The notes under the pieces: generated by a model | Databases searched by the model: none | What the model was told of the DNA's origin: nothing | Seen by the model: the letters and a program-made list of their open reading frames with translations, nothing else | NCBI GenBank assembly: GCA_964468475.1 | Contig: CAYXUL010000009.1 | Coordinates: 1-64,000 of the forward strand | Direction: 5' to 3' | Source of the DNA: JBECKX01 sp964468475 | GTDB taxonomy: Bacteria > Zixibacteria > MSB-5A5 > CAIYYT01 | Length of the DNA: 64,000 bases | Translations under genes and position numbers: made by a program | Part shown: piece after piece, positions 33,550-41,605 of the stretch | How the letters are laid out: each line of letters begins with the position of its first letter | Position numbering within the stretch: the first letter of the stretch is position 1

Positions 33550-36500
33550 CAACGGAATTCCCAGTTGAGATTCAGATCAAGCTGCCACAGATTTTCCCGG
33601 TTATAACTACCGCCCAGCAAGAAGTGTCGACCCAGACGATATTCGATACCGTAATCAGCTCGTCCTTCGGTAGTGAGCGAGGACACATAGGTATAGACAT
33701 TGGGCAACGTGTAAAACCCAAGCGAGACTGAGGCTCCCTGAATCGTGTTCTTTTCGCCATAGACCGGCCTGATTTCGAACAACTCAACTCCCAGCCTGCG
33801 AGAGAGACGCTGGCTGGCAACGGTGGCAAAATAGCCGGTTAACCCCTGACCGAGGCGCTCCTGAAATCCTGAACCGGAGAGTTGTTCGCCGCTGGAGGCC
33901 GATTGGTTTGCCAGCAGCAATGTAAGAATATCAGCGTCGGTATATGGCGACCCACTGGCCGCATTAATTTCCGGCTGTAACAATGTGCCCCCAATCTGCA
34001 GCCTGAGTTGATCGTAGCCCGCAGTAGTGACATCCGAGGCATAAGTGCGGACATTTGTGGTCACCATCACGTGCAGATCAGGATCTGGTTGTTCGACATT
34101 GGAGAACTCGAGATAGCTCCCGGTTTCAATCTCGAAGCTCATATCAAAGAGATAAAAGTTGCCCCTGACGATATTGACCCTGCCAAGGTAGTTCTCCTTC
34201 CCCGCCTGACGCAGATATTGCACGTTACCATCGACAACCATATTTACATCAGAATTGCGCACCTTCACCGATGCCGGCAGCATTTCTACATTGATGCTCA
34301 TATTCCAGAGGTCGGAGGTTTCTGTTGCCCTGATCGCGGCGGTCACCTCTTCATCTTCAAACTCATCCAGATACTCGGCCTCGTAGACAATCACGTCGCC
34401 TGTAACCGTCGGTGGCGTCGAGCCGGAAATCTGCAGATCGACGTCAGCACGGGCGTAGATATCGCCGAGATCATAGCGGAACGGCACATCAAAGCCGACC
34501 ACCGCCACGTCATAGTCGAACACATCTTTGTTGATGATATGGATTTCGCCTGCCGCGCGGACGGTGCCTTCACGGTTCTTGTCCCGGACTTTGCCCTCGA
34601 TCCAATCCACGTTAACCAGTTTGCCCTGGGTGTTGATCCTGATTTCGAGATCTTCAATTGGGTTCTGCATCTCATAGATCTTCGCGGTTCCGTTTTCGAG
34701 ATAGAAATAGCCGCGCGTCTCCGGGTGCTGTGGCGTGCCATATATATCGAGTTCAGATACGAAATCACCAGTCAGTGATTCGAGGTCGGGATTTACCGAC
34801 GAGAGGATACTGAGGTCGTCACCATCGGATGTCAACTTGAGTCGGATGGAGTCCTCGGGGACGTAGACTGCACCGGTATCGAGATTCATGACAAAGGGGA
34901 ACTCCCCGGTTGCCCTCACTTCATAGCCAAAGTAGTCGAGTTTCAGGCGCGAAAATTCCACGCTGGAATCAGCGAAACTCAATTCAGCATCAAGTGTCCC
35001 GAGAGTATCAGGGCCATACGAAAGCCCGCTGATCCTCCCCGTTAAGGTAGCTGATGGGTTGGCGAGCCTTCCGGTTAGCTCCCCGGTGAGCGAGAGATCC
35101 CCGGTGAGCAGCGAGTCTATTCCCAGTGTTACCAACCACGGCGCCACTTGAAATGAATCAGTTTGGACTGAAAGATCGATGGTCGAATCGTAGCCATAGC
35201 GCGTGCTGAAGGAAAACCTGCCCCCATCGCCGACAATGTCAGCGCGGTCAACCACTATTTGATCTGCCTCGAAGGCGACATGAATGGGAGCCTCCGCCAC
35301 ATAAGAAAGCGAGTCGAAAGTGAAGCGATAGTTGTTTACGGTGACGTCAGCAGTGCTGTCGATAATGGTCGCCTGTCCGTCGGCGTCCATCTCATAGCGG
35401 TCAGCATAGAGTCGGGCACTGTCGACATCAACCAGGTTGGAGTCGATTTCGAGCGCGACTGTAACACTCTCCGCCGGCAGGTTCCAGACATCACTTTTCC
35501 AGGACTTCACTTTGACGTTGCCTCTCCTGCCGTAGAGAAAACTTTGAATGTCAAAGTCAGCGTAAAGGCTGTCAGTCGAAAAGCCATAGAAGCTGTTCGA
35601 ATCTCCCACGAATGTGCCACGGATATTCGGGTCGAGCACCGGTCCGTCCACAACGTAGCTGGCGCTGGCTGGCCCCGATAGTTCTTTGATAAATACATCA
35701 CCCCAGAAATCGGCCAATTGGCTGGTAGCAAAGTCACCCTTGAGATTCATCTGCCCATCGTAGTTGACTACTCCCTCAGCACTGAACTCCGAATTCTTGT
35801 AGAAAAGCGAAAAGCCGGGATGGAAATACATATCGTTGACATTGAGACTGATCGCGCCCTGCAACGAATCGTAGCGTACCCAGTCATAGGAGCCGGGCCC
35901 GAGATCGCTGTAGAGATCAATATTAAAGGTATTGTCTCCCAGGCCGGAACCGTATAACTCCATTTTGCCGTTGAGATTTGATGCAAACGTCTTTGGAACG
36001 ATTTTTTCGAAGTTGATATGTTTAACATCAAGTGTTGCCTTATAGGTTTCGGGCCGGGTGACAAAATTGATGTCGGCGTCCCCCTTCATTGTACCATCAA
36101 AGAAACTCCCATCGAGATTGGAGAACGCCAGCACGCCGTCATCGAAGTGGAAATCGCTCTTTAGCGGCCCCAGCTTGCGGTCAAACAAACTGCCGGTCGC
36201 AGAAACTTTTCCTGAGAAATCGTCCAGCTCGCCTGTCAAGTTAGCGTCGACTTTGAAGCCACCTGGAATATCCTTGCCGATCAGAAGTCCAATCTCAGCT
36301 AGCGAGACGTAGCTGTCGCGAAATGAAAATGCAAAGGGTTGCTTCGGGTCAAACGGCATGACGCCGCTGAGATTGACATGGGAAGAATCAGTCTGCACGT
36401 AAAGCGTGTCGATTCCCAGCTGGCGGTTTGATACTGCAACTTCGCCAGAAAGATCCCGAAGCCTGAAACCTTTCACCGGCAGCGACAGCGCTATTGAATC

Positions 36501-37061
36501 TAGTTTAGCGTGAAGCACACCATCCTTGTACTCTCCCCTGCCCGCGAGAGTCAAGCTGTCCACGAATAGTGGCTGTGGGCTGCGCTCCCAGTTAAATTGG
36601 GCGTTGTCGAGGATAAATGAATTAATCTTGATGTCGGGAAATACCGTCGATTTTTCAGATTCGCCGCGATTGAAGCTGGGGAGGATCGGTTTGTTGTTCT
36701 TATCACTTCGAAGAATGATTGCCGGTGACTCGACGCGAACGCTGTCCACAACCCAATTGGCCTTCAGCAGTTCACGCACATTGTAGTAGACTTCGAGACG
36801 ATCGATTTTGCCGATGCGGTACGAAAGGGAATCCTGCTTGATAGTGACGCGGATGTCATTCACCACCAAATTCTTTAAGAGGCTGCCGCCGATATCTCCG
36901 AATTTAATATCGACGTCATACCTGGATTCGATATATGTCGCCAGTGCGTGATTGGCGAGGCGGTGGACAATCGTGGTTTGCGTAACGATGTAGATGGTCA
37001 GCGCCACTGCTGCCAGGAATAGCAAAAGAAGCGCCACCGGTATTCGCAGGAAGTATTTCAC
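33549..37061 (-). CDS. tamB: TamB-like translocation/assembly protein (DUF490)
   Basis: A 1,170-residue envelope-spanning protein: one N-terminal signal anchor (IPVALLLLFLAAVALTIYIV), then a very long series of beta strands forming the AsmA-like groove, and a C-terminal DUF490 domain of about 350 residues. That domain has PTVTGDVIVYEAEYLDEF, then YLGRVNIVRGNFYLFDMSFE, LRLQIGGTLLQPEI and ILTLLLANQSAS, all typical of TamB. It ends QLDLNLNWEFR. TamB bridges the inner membrane and TamA and is thought to guide phospholipids or barrel precursors. E. coli TamB has 1,259 residues. Its GTG start overlaps the stop of the preceding CMD-fold gene as GTGA. Confidence 0.9.
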   Translation of the reverse strand: MKYFLRIPVALLLLFLAAVALTIYIVTQTTIVHRLANHALATYIESRYDVDIKFGDIGGSLLKNLVVNDIRVTIKQDSLSYRIGKIDRLEVYYNVRELLKANWVVDSVRVESPAIILRSDKNNKPILPSFNRGESEKSTVFPDIKINSFILDNAQFNWERSPQPLFVDSLTLAGRGEYKDGVLHAKLDSIALSLPVKGFRLRDLSGEVAVSNRQLGIDTLYVQTDSSHVNLSGVMPFDPKQPFAFSFRDSYVSLAEIGLLIGKDIPGGFKVDANLTGELDDFSGKVSATGSLFDRKLGPLKSDFHFDDGVLAFSNLDGSFFDGTMKGDADINFVTRPETYKATLDVKHINFEKIVPKTFASNLNGKMELYGSGLGDNTFNIDLYSDLGPGSYDWVRYDSLQGAISLNVNDMYFHPGFSLFYKNSEFSAEGVVNYDGQMNLKGDFATSQLADFWGDVFIKELSGPASASYVVDGPVLDPNIRGTFVGDSNSFYGFSTDSLYADFDIQSFLYGRRGNVKVKSWKSDVWNLPAESVTVALEIDSNLVDVDSARLYADRYEMDADGQATIIDSTADVTVNNYRFTFDSLSYVAEAPIHVAFEADQIVVDRADIVGDGGRFSFSTRYGYDSTIDLSVQTDSFQVAPWLVTLGIDSLLTGDLSLTGELTGRLANPSATLTGRISGLSYGPDTLGTLDAELSFADSSVEFSRLKLDYFGYEVRATGEFPFVMNLDTGAVYVPEDSIRLKLTSDGDDLSILSSVNPDLESLTGDFVSELDIYGTPQHPETRGYFYLENGTAKIYEMQNPIEDLEIRINTQGKLVNVDWIEGKVRDKNREGTVRAAGEIHIINKDVFDYDVAVVGFDVPFRYDLGDIYARADVDLQISGSTPPTVTGDVIVYEAEYLDEFEDEEVTAAIRATETSDLWNMSINVEMLPASVKVRNSDVNMVVDGNVQYLRQAGKENYLGRVNIVRGNFYLFDMSFEIETGSYLEFSNVEQPDPDLHVMVTTNVRTYASDVTTAGYDQLRLQIGGTLLQPEINAASGSPYTDADILTLLLANQSASSGEQLSGSGFQERLGQGLTGYFATVASQRLSRRLGVELFEIRPVYGEKNTIQGASVSLGFYTLPNVYTYVSSLTTEGRADYGIEYRLGRHFLLGGSYNRENLWQLDLNLNWEFR

Positions 37062-37681
37062 TCGTCATACACCTTGGCGATCGTGACCTTAAGCATTTCT
37101 TGCTGCTGGGAATCAAAGTCAACTCCGGCGAGAGCAGCGATGAGTTTCTCACGCGAAATTCCAAGATTCCTTGCACCACGCACGTGGCTATAGAGCTGCA
37201 CCGGATGGCCCGAGCTTACCAGGAACACAATGCTCGCTAGCTCGCGTTCCTCACCGGAGGGACCCGGTCGAGACAGCACCCGACCATAGCCCTCAACAAC
37301 CATCCACTCTGCCAATTCGGGCGATATACTCTTCATGTTCGCTACCAGGCGTTCATAGTTGGGAGCATAGATGCGGGAACAGAGTTTTCTTCCCCGCTCG
37401 GTCAATGTCGCGTAACTCGGCGGTGCTGAGCCGTCGCTGGACTCAACGGCCCGTGGAAAATCACATATGGCGAAAATCTTGGCAGCCTCGATGGCTTGAG
37501 CATAACCAAAGAACAGGTACGACTGCAGCACAATCTCGTATGCCGCATCGGCAGGCACCCGGTCAGGGATCAACGCGGTGAGCCGCTCCCGCAATTCCGT
37601 GAGCTTTCCCGGCGCCAGCGCATACGCTAGTTGCGCCACTGCTGCCAATCGCTCCTCTGTTCTGCTGCTATTTGGTGCCAA
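37058..37681 (-). CDS. carboxymuconolactone decarboxylase (CMD)-fold protein without CxxC
   Basis: A 207-residue all-helical protein with two CMD-like halves; the second contains LSRPGPSGEERELASIVFLV then GHPVQLYSHVRGARNLGISR, the usual core of the CMD/AhpD family. The redox CxxC of AhpD is absent, so it is more like decarboxylase or unknown members than a peroxidase partner. The start is TTG at 37681 with GGA eight bases upstream; the ATG a few bases earlier is out of frame and soon closed. Its stop overlaps the tamB start, so it is co-translated with an outer-membrane assembly pair, a linkage I cannot explain. Confidence 0.72.
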   Translation of the reverse strand: MAPNSSRTEERLAAVAQLAYALAPGKLTELRERLTALIPDRVPADAAYEIVLQSYLFFGYAQAIEAAKIFAICDFPRAVESSDGSAPPSYATLTERGRKLCSRIYAPNYERLVANMKSISPELAEWMVVEGYGRVLSRPGPSGEERELASIVFLVSSGHPVQLYSHVRGARNLGISREKLIAALAGVDFDSQQQEMLKVTIAKVYDE

Positions 37682-37807
37682 GGCTCATTTCCGACTGTTT
37701 CCTGTTGTCTCTGCCAGCTATGACGATTGTGGTTAATCAGCGTGGAAATCGCAAGCGATTATCGCTGAACGAGCACTCCATGTTACCTTATGAAACCTGC
37801 CAGGTGT

Positions 37808-37844
37808 GCAAAAGAAAAGCACCAGCCGCAGATGACCGGTGCTT
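37808..37844 (-). terminator. rho-independent terminator after the second anti-sigma gene
   Basis: A seven-pair stem AAGCACC / GGTGCTT (37817-37823 and 37838-37844) is followed on the minus strand by TTTTCTTTTGC. It lies 30 bases after the anti-sigma stop. Confidence 0.7.
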
Positions 37845-37873
37845 ATCTGTATCTTCGAATTCAATCTTTAGAT

Positions 37874-38596
37874 TTATCGCGTATAAGATGTCCTCACTAC
37901 TCCGGCGTTCATGGGCCTGAAGCCCGGTTCGAGACCACGGCTGCCAAATTTCAAACGATGGTCAGCCTGTCTTACAAATGCCATCGTCGGATCGGGCTGG
38001 CCCAGTCTCCGCAACCAGTCAACGTAGAGCGATTCCACCCGGGCATCGCTGGCGACCCGCAACGACCTGGCATTACTGAGATTCGTTGCGCGGTAACTGG
38101 AGCGCTGGCCGGAAACGCCGATCAGGTTCTCGTATACCGACATGGGAATCTGTCGATGTGCATGCCTCACGCCGAAATCCTGAGTGGCCGGTGTATTGCT
38201 GGCAATCAGATGCTGTGGCTGGTCGATTTGTGGCGGCAGTTCTGTTCTGCTGCCAAAGAACACAATTGCGACCAGTGCACACGCTGCAACCGTTGCCGCA
38301 GCCGAAAACCACGCCAGCGGCCGTTGCCAGATTGTGGGAGGCTCGACCGGCAAGTAGCTCTCTGTCGGGTGATTCTGTTCTGCGTATATGCGATTAAGCA
38401 GCTTAAGGTTGAAATCGTCAGCCACGTGCTTCTTCGGTAACGAAGTCGCGGCTGTCAGCATCTCCTTCATCAGGAACTGCTCGCGAGCACAATCGCGGCA
38501 GTCCTGGATATGCTCCTCCACCCGTTTCGCAACGTCGGAGGCCAATGAACTATCAAAGGATGCTGATAGGTAAGATCGTACCTTTCGACAATTCAT
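37874..38596 (-). CDS. zinc-finger anti-sigma factor, membrane-anchored
   Basis: A 240-residue anti-sigma factor. Residues 1-45 form the zinc-binding anti-sigma domain with Cys3 and the His29-x3-Cys33-x2-Cys36 pattern. A transmembrane helix covers about 93-115 (AWFSAAATVAACALVAIVFF). The outer 125 residues are polar with no recognised domain. It overlaps the end of the ECF sigma gene by 44 bases, so production of the pair is tightly coupled. The zinc motif often responds to thiol oxidation, but sensing here is not known. A terminator follows the gene. Confidence 0.83.
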   Translation of the reverse strand: MNCRKVRSYLSASFDSSLASDVAKRVEEHIQDCRDCAREQFLMKEMLTAATSLPKKHVADDFNLKLLNRIYAEQNHPTESYLPVEPPTIWQRPLAWFSAAATVAACALVAIVFFGSRTELPPQIDQPQHLIASNTPATQDFGVRHAHRQIPMSVYENLIGVSGQRSSYRATNLSNARSLRVASDARVESLYVDWLRRLGQPDPTMAFVRQADHRLKFGSRGLEPGFRPMNAGVVRTSYTR

Positions 38597-39245
38597 ACGA
38601 TTCCTCCATACGGGGTCTAAGTCTTGTTCTCAATATTGCCCGCGCCCGATTCACCCTCGACTTGACGGTACCCAGCGGCACACTCAATACCTGGGCGATT
38701 TCTTCATACGACAGATGATCGATGTCGCGGAGAACGAATGCTGTTTTGTATTTTTCCGGAAGGCGCTTGATTTCCGCCTCAATTAGACTCTTCAACCCGG
38801 TGTTTTGGTGGACGCGCTCTTCTTTAGCGGGAAGCTTGTCGGTGAAATCGAAGATGTCAAAGAATTTGATCTTCTTCCGCCGACGCAGCTCATTGCGGGC
38901 TAAGTTCAAAGCGATCGTGTAAATCCAGGTTGAAAACGCATAGCGAAAATCGAAGGACATCTTGTGTTGCCAGACTCGCAGGAAGGTTTCCTGTAAGAGG
39001 TCGTTGGCCTCATCCTCGGATGATAACATCCGGTTGAGCACGTTGAATAACCGGTCCTTGTAACGGTTGACAAGTGCATTGTATGAAACCATGTCACCTT
39101 CCTGAACTCGCTTCATCAACTCAAGATCAGGTAGTTGCTCTCTGTTCAAGCTTCGGTCCTTTCGCTTAGTATCCCGCGGTTTGTTTACCTGTTTTACACT
39201 GGGATTTGTATGCGTGTTCCGATTTTTCCGTGGTTGTTTTTTCAT
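38553..39245 (-). CDS. ECF-type RNA polymerase sigma factor with basic N-terminal extension
   Basis: A 230-residue RpoE-type sigma factor. Region 2 spans YNALVNRYKDRLFNVLNRML through NDLLQETFLRVWQHK and FSTWIYTIALNLARNELRRR; region 4 is IKRLPEKYKTAFVLRDIDH then LSYEEIAQVLSVPLGTVKSR. About 38 residues before region 2 are Lys/Arg/Asn-rich and unusual (MKKQPRKNRNTHTNPSVKQV). The gene sits behind a near-perfect sigma-54 promoter (39282-39298), so this sigma factor is probably made under control of RpoN and an enhancer-binding protein. It overlaps its anti-sigma gene by 44 bases. Confidence 0.9.
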   Translation of the reverse strand: MKKQPRKNRNTHTNPSVKQVNKPRDTKRKDRSLNREQLPDLELMKRVQEGDMVSYNALVNRYKDRLFNVLNRMLSSEDEANDLLQETFLRVWQHKMSFDFRYAFSTWIYTIALNLARNELRRRKKIKFFDIFDFTDKLPAKEERVHQNTGLKSLIEAEIKRLPEKYKTAFVLRDIDHLSYEEIAQVLSVPLGTVKSRVNRARAILRTRLRPRMEESYELSKGTILPISIL

Positions 39246-39281
39246 GGTATCACTCGCTTTCCATAATCTATAACGAATTAG

Positions 39282-39298
39282 AGCAAGCCCTGTGCCAA
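39282..39298 (-). promoter_or_regulatory. sigma-54 (RpoN)-type promoter of the ECF sigma operon
   Basis: Minus-strand sequence TTGGCACAGGGCTTGCT contains TGGCAC-N5-TTGC with GG and GC exactly ten bases apart, the defining spacing. The predicted start is near 39271, 26 bases before the sigma gene ATG. No comparable sigma-70 pair is present. Confidence 0.75.
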
Positions 39299-39398
39299 AC
39301 TATTCAGGATAGCTGTGATTTTCAGCTGGCAGTCAGTGCCGTGGTTGATTATGTTTCGCCATAGGGGTGTGATCCAGAATTGTTTGAGGAGAACGTAA

Positions 39399-39935
39399 GT
39401 GGATGTATCAGAAGCGATTGCGCAACGTCGTTCTATCCGGTCCTACAAGGAGCGGGCGCTAGAACCCGAACAGATCGAGAAATTACTCGCAGCGGCCAGG
39501 CTGGCGCCTTCCGGTCGCAACGAACAGCCCTGGAGAATCGTTGTTGTCACCAATCCGAAGATTCGCAAGGACTTGATGCACGCCTGCATGGAGCAAGCAC
39601 AGGTGAGCGAGGCCGATGTTGTGCTCTGTGGCTGCATTGGTGCCGCCCGCTCCGGTGAGAAAAGCGAGTACGAGATGCAGATCATCGATCTGACGATTGC
39701 GTTTTCGTTTATAATGCTGCAGGCCGTGGAACTGCGTCTGGGTAGTTGCTGGGTTGGCGACTTTAATCCCAAGAAAGTCAAAAGCTTGCTTAAGATTCCC
39801 GATTCGCAGACAGTCGTTGCAATGCTTACAATTGGCTATCCGCACTATGCCCCGCCAGCATCAAGCCGAAAACCGAATTCGCAGCTTTTCGCCAGCAACG
39901 CGTTTACCCAGAGCTGGGAAGATCCCGATTTGTAG
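39399..39935 (+). CDS. nitroreductase-family FMN oxidoreductase
   Basis: A 178-residue NAD(P)H:FMN oxidoreductase of the nitroreductase fold. The opening VSEAIAQRRSIRSYKER and LAAARLAPSGRNEQPWRIVV are the classic FMN phosphate and ring contacts, and LGSCWVGDF with MLTIGYP completes the domain. Its substrate cannot be inferred; relatives reduce quinones, nitro compounds or dehalogenate. It starts at GTG 39399 with GAGGAG seven bases upstream, a clear choice over any ATG. It is transcribed away from the sigma-54-controlled ECF operon. Confidence 0.92.
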   Translation: MDVSEAIAQRRSIRSYKERALEPEQIEKLLAAARLAPSGRNEQPWRIVVVTNPKIRKDLMHACMEQAQVSEADVVLCGCIGAARSGEKSEYEMQIIDLTIAFSFIMLQAVELRLGSCWVGDFNPKKVKSLLKIPDSQTVVAMLTIGYPHYAPPASSRKPNSQLFASNAFTQSWEDPDL

Positions 39936-39959
39936 ACCGAATCCAGCTCCATTCTCTCC

Positions 39960-40004
39960 GCACAATTTGTGTGCCTCCCTGCGCAAATAAAGCCACAATT
40001 GTGG
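39960..40004. promoter_or_regulatory. pair of CACAATT(T)GTG palindromes upstream of the envelope cassette
   Basis: GCACA-ATTTG-TGTGC (39960-39974) and the 12-base palindrome CCACAATTGTGG (39993-40004) share the core CACAATT(T)GTG and are centred about 32 bases apart, roughly three helical turns. They lie 75-120 bases before the putative promoter at 40078. They could be operator or activator sites. The second could also be a weak hairpin after the nitroreductase gene. Confidence 0.4.
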
Positions 40005-40077
40005 TCGCGGTTTTCTTTCCCGCTATTTCTCAGTTATCACCGCGTGATTCCCGCCCGCACTAAACTGATAGTTTTAT

Positions 40078-40105
40078 TTGACGCTGTCCAAGTGTCGTTT
40101 AGATT
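40078..40105 (+). promoter_or_regulatory. putative promoter of the envelope cassette
   Basis: -35 TTGACG (40078-40083), 16-base spacer, -10 TAGATT (40100-40105). The predicted start near 40112 lies 39 bases before the chosen ATG at 40151 and excludes the earlier in-frame ATG at 40109. Confidence 0.45.
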
Positions 40106-40150
40106 CGTATGCAGGAGATTTATTGCGGGAAATATCGATTGGAGGCATGG

Positions 40151-40975
40151 ATGCCACGTACCTACTTGCCAAGACTTCTGCCGGTACTGGGATTTCTGGC
40201 GCTGTTCAGCATCGCTGCCACTGCACAGCAGCGTGATTCCCAAGCCGACCAGGGAAACATTCCACGGGTTTATTCTTATGACAATATGCCACCGCGCCAG
40301 CTCATCGACTGTCCCACGGCCGCCACACTGCCGCGCGCCAGTTTCGATGTCCGATTACGGACATCCTCAGACGGTTCGGTGATTCTGACTACACAGGTTG
40401 GATTGCACAGACGCCTGATGCTGGGCGTATCTTACGGTGGTGAAGGCATTCTCGGTGACGGTAAAGCCGACGGTTACGATCAGGTTGAGTTCAATGTTAA
40501 GTATCAGCTAATCAGCGAGACCCTGGTTACTCCTGCCGTCTCGTTCGGCTACGATGGGCAGGGCTCGGGGCGATATTTTAACGATCTCAAGCGTTTTATG
40601 TACAAGTCTAAAGGCTTTTATGCTGTCATATCTAAAGGATACCAAACATACCGCTGGTCTTCCGGATTGCACGGCGGAGTGAATTATTCGCTGGAATCGG
40701 AAGGAGACGGCGACAAGAACATTTCCCTGTTTGTGGGTGCGGATCTTTCGCTGCAGCAGGATGTATCACTGGTAGCAGAATACGATCTCGCACTGAACGA
40801 CAACAAAGACACGGAACACTCCGGCAGGGGCTGGGGTTACTTAAATACTGGAATTCGCTGGATATTCTCGGAGAGACTGGAGATTGGTTTTGATATGCAA
40901 AACCTTATCGACAATCGCAACGATACCACCTCTCCGACACGAGGACTTCGCATTACTTACCACGAGTTCTTCTAA
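40151..40975 (+). CDS. predicted outer-membrane beta-barrel, first gene of envelope cassette
   Basis: A 274-residue exported protein. The signal peptide (LPRLLPVLGFLALFSIAATA, cut before QQ) is followed by about ten amphipathic strands: SFDVRLRTSSDGSVILTTQV, LMLGVSYGGEGILGDG, VTPAVSFGYDGQGSGRYF, ISLFVGADLSLQQDVSLVAE and a final GLRITYHEFF with terminal Phe. The opening LIDCPTAATLPRASFDVRL recalls YjbH-like and related barrels, but I do not recognise the family with certainty. The ATG at 40151 has GGAGG five bases upstream; an earlier in-frame ATG at 40109 lacks one. The lipoprotein-like gene follows 42 bases later. Confidence 0.72.
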   Translation: MPRTYLPRLLPVLGFLALFSIAATAQQRDSQADQGNIPRVYSYDNMPPRQLIDCPTAATLPRASFDVRLRTSSDGSVILTTQVGLHRRLMLGVSYGGEGILGDGKADGYDQVEFNVKYQLISETLVTPAVSFGYDGQGSGRYFNDLKRFMYKSKGFYAVISKGYQTYRWSSGLHGGVNYSLESEGDGDKNISLFVGADLSLQQDVSLVAEYDLALNDNKDTEHSGRGWGYLNTGIRWIFSERLEIGFDMQNLIDNRNDTTSPTRGLRITYHEFF

Positions 40976-41017
40976 GATCAGGAACGGCTGGCATCACCGG
41001 CCAGATTGGTTGGCGCC

Positions 41018-41605
41018 ATGAATCTACACAATTCCGCCCGTAATGTAGCCATTGCACTGGTTGCCTTTGTAGCAGCCTCCATAATTTCGCTGGGCTGCTA
41101 TACGATCATCAAACACCCGCAAATTCAAAGCACGCAAACCGCCGTAGATACCGATCAATATACACATACCAGCAATGATCGAGACTGCATGCGTTGCCAT
41201 CAGGACTTTGGCCAGTATCCGTACGGCTACTACTACAGCGATTACTATCCCAGCTACTACTGGGATTATCCCCGCTGGGGCAGCTACTATGCTTACCCCT
41301 GGTGGTGGGATCACTTTTGGTACAATGGCGGTTCTCAGCAGGCCGGTAACACGAATGCCGACAATCGCCCCGATCGCCGTCGGCAGGGTCTGGCTCCGCC
41401 CTATTCTCAGGGAGGAAACCTCAACTTCCCGGCGCCTCTGCCTCCTCCACCCATGTTCACTCCGGGCGGAACCGGCACCGGTTCGAATGGAACTGCGACC
41501 GGCGGAACGTCGGGTGGGGATAATGGTGGCAGCAAAGGTAAGGAAGAGAAGAAGGAACAGAAACCGCCAAAGCGCCGGGGCGGAAACAAGAAGGGAGATG
41601 GATGA
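41018..41605 (+). CDS. exported Tyr/Trp- and Gly-rich protein with a single CxxCH motif
   Basis: A 195-residue protein that I do not recognise. A hydrophobic N-terminus (VAIALVAFVAASIISLGC) ends in a Cys that could be a lipoprotein site, although the lipobox is imperfect. Near residue 57 is RDCMRCHQDF, a CxxCH heme-attachment-like motif. Then come about 40 residues made largely of Tyr, Trp, Asp, Pro and Gly (YGYYYSDYYPSYYWDYPRWG), a polar linker, and a disordered Pro/Gly/Thr and Lys-rich C-terminus (GGDNGGSKGKEEKKEQK). The cytochrome c maturation genes in this window would permit heme attachment, but one motif proves nothing. Its stop overlaps the start region of the FadL-like gene, so the two are coupled. 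Confidence 0.68.
   Translation: MNLHNSARNVAIALVAFVAASIISLGCYTIIKHPQIQSTQTAVDTDQYTHTSNDRDCMRCHQDFGQYPYGYYYSDYYPSYYWDYPRWGSYYAYPWWWDHFWYNGGSQQAGNTNADNRPDRRRQGLAPPYSQGGNLNFPAPLPPPPMFTPGGTGTGSNGTATGGTSGGDNGGSKGKEEKKEQKPPKRRGGNKKGDG

Noticed and set aside
34008..34778. 256-codon plus-strand open frame
   Set aside because: Antisense shadow of tamB with repetitive Ile/Asp/His content derived from the tamB strands.
39399..39935. Nitroreductase considered as part of the downstream envelope cassette
   Set aside because: A 215-base intergenic region with its own promoter separates them.
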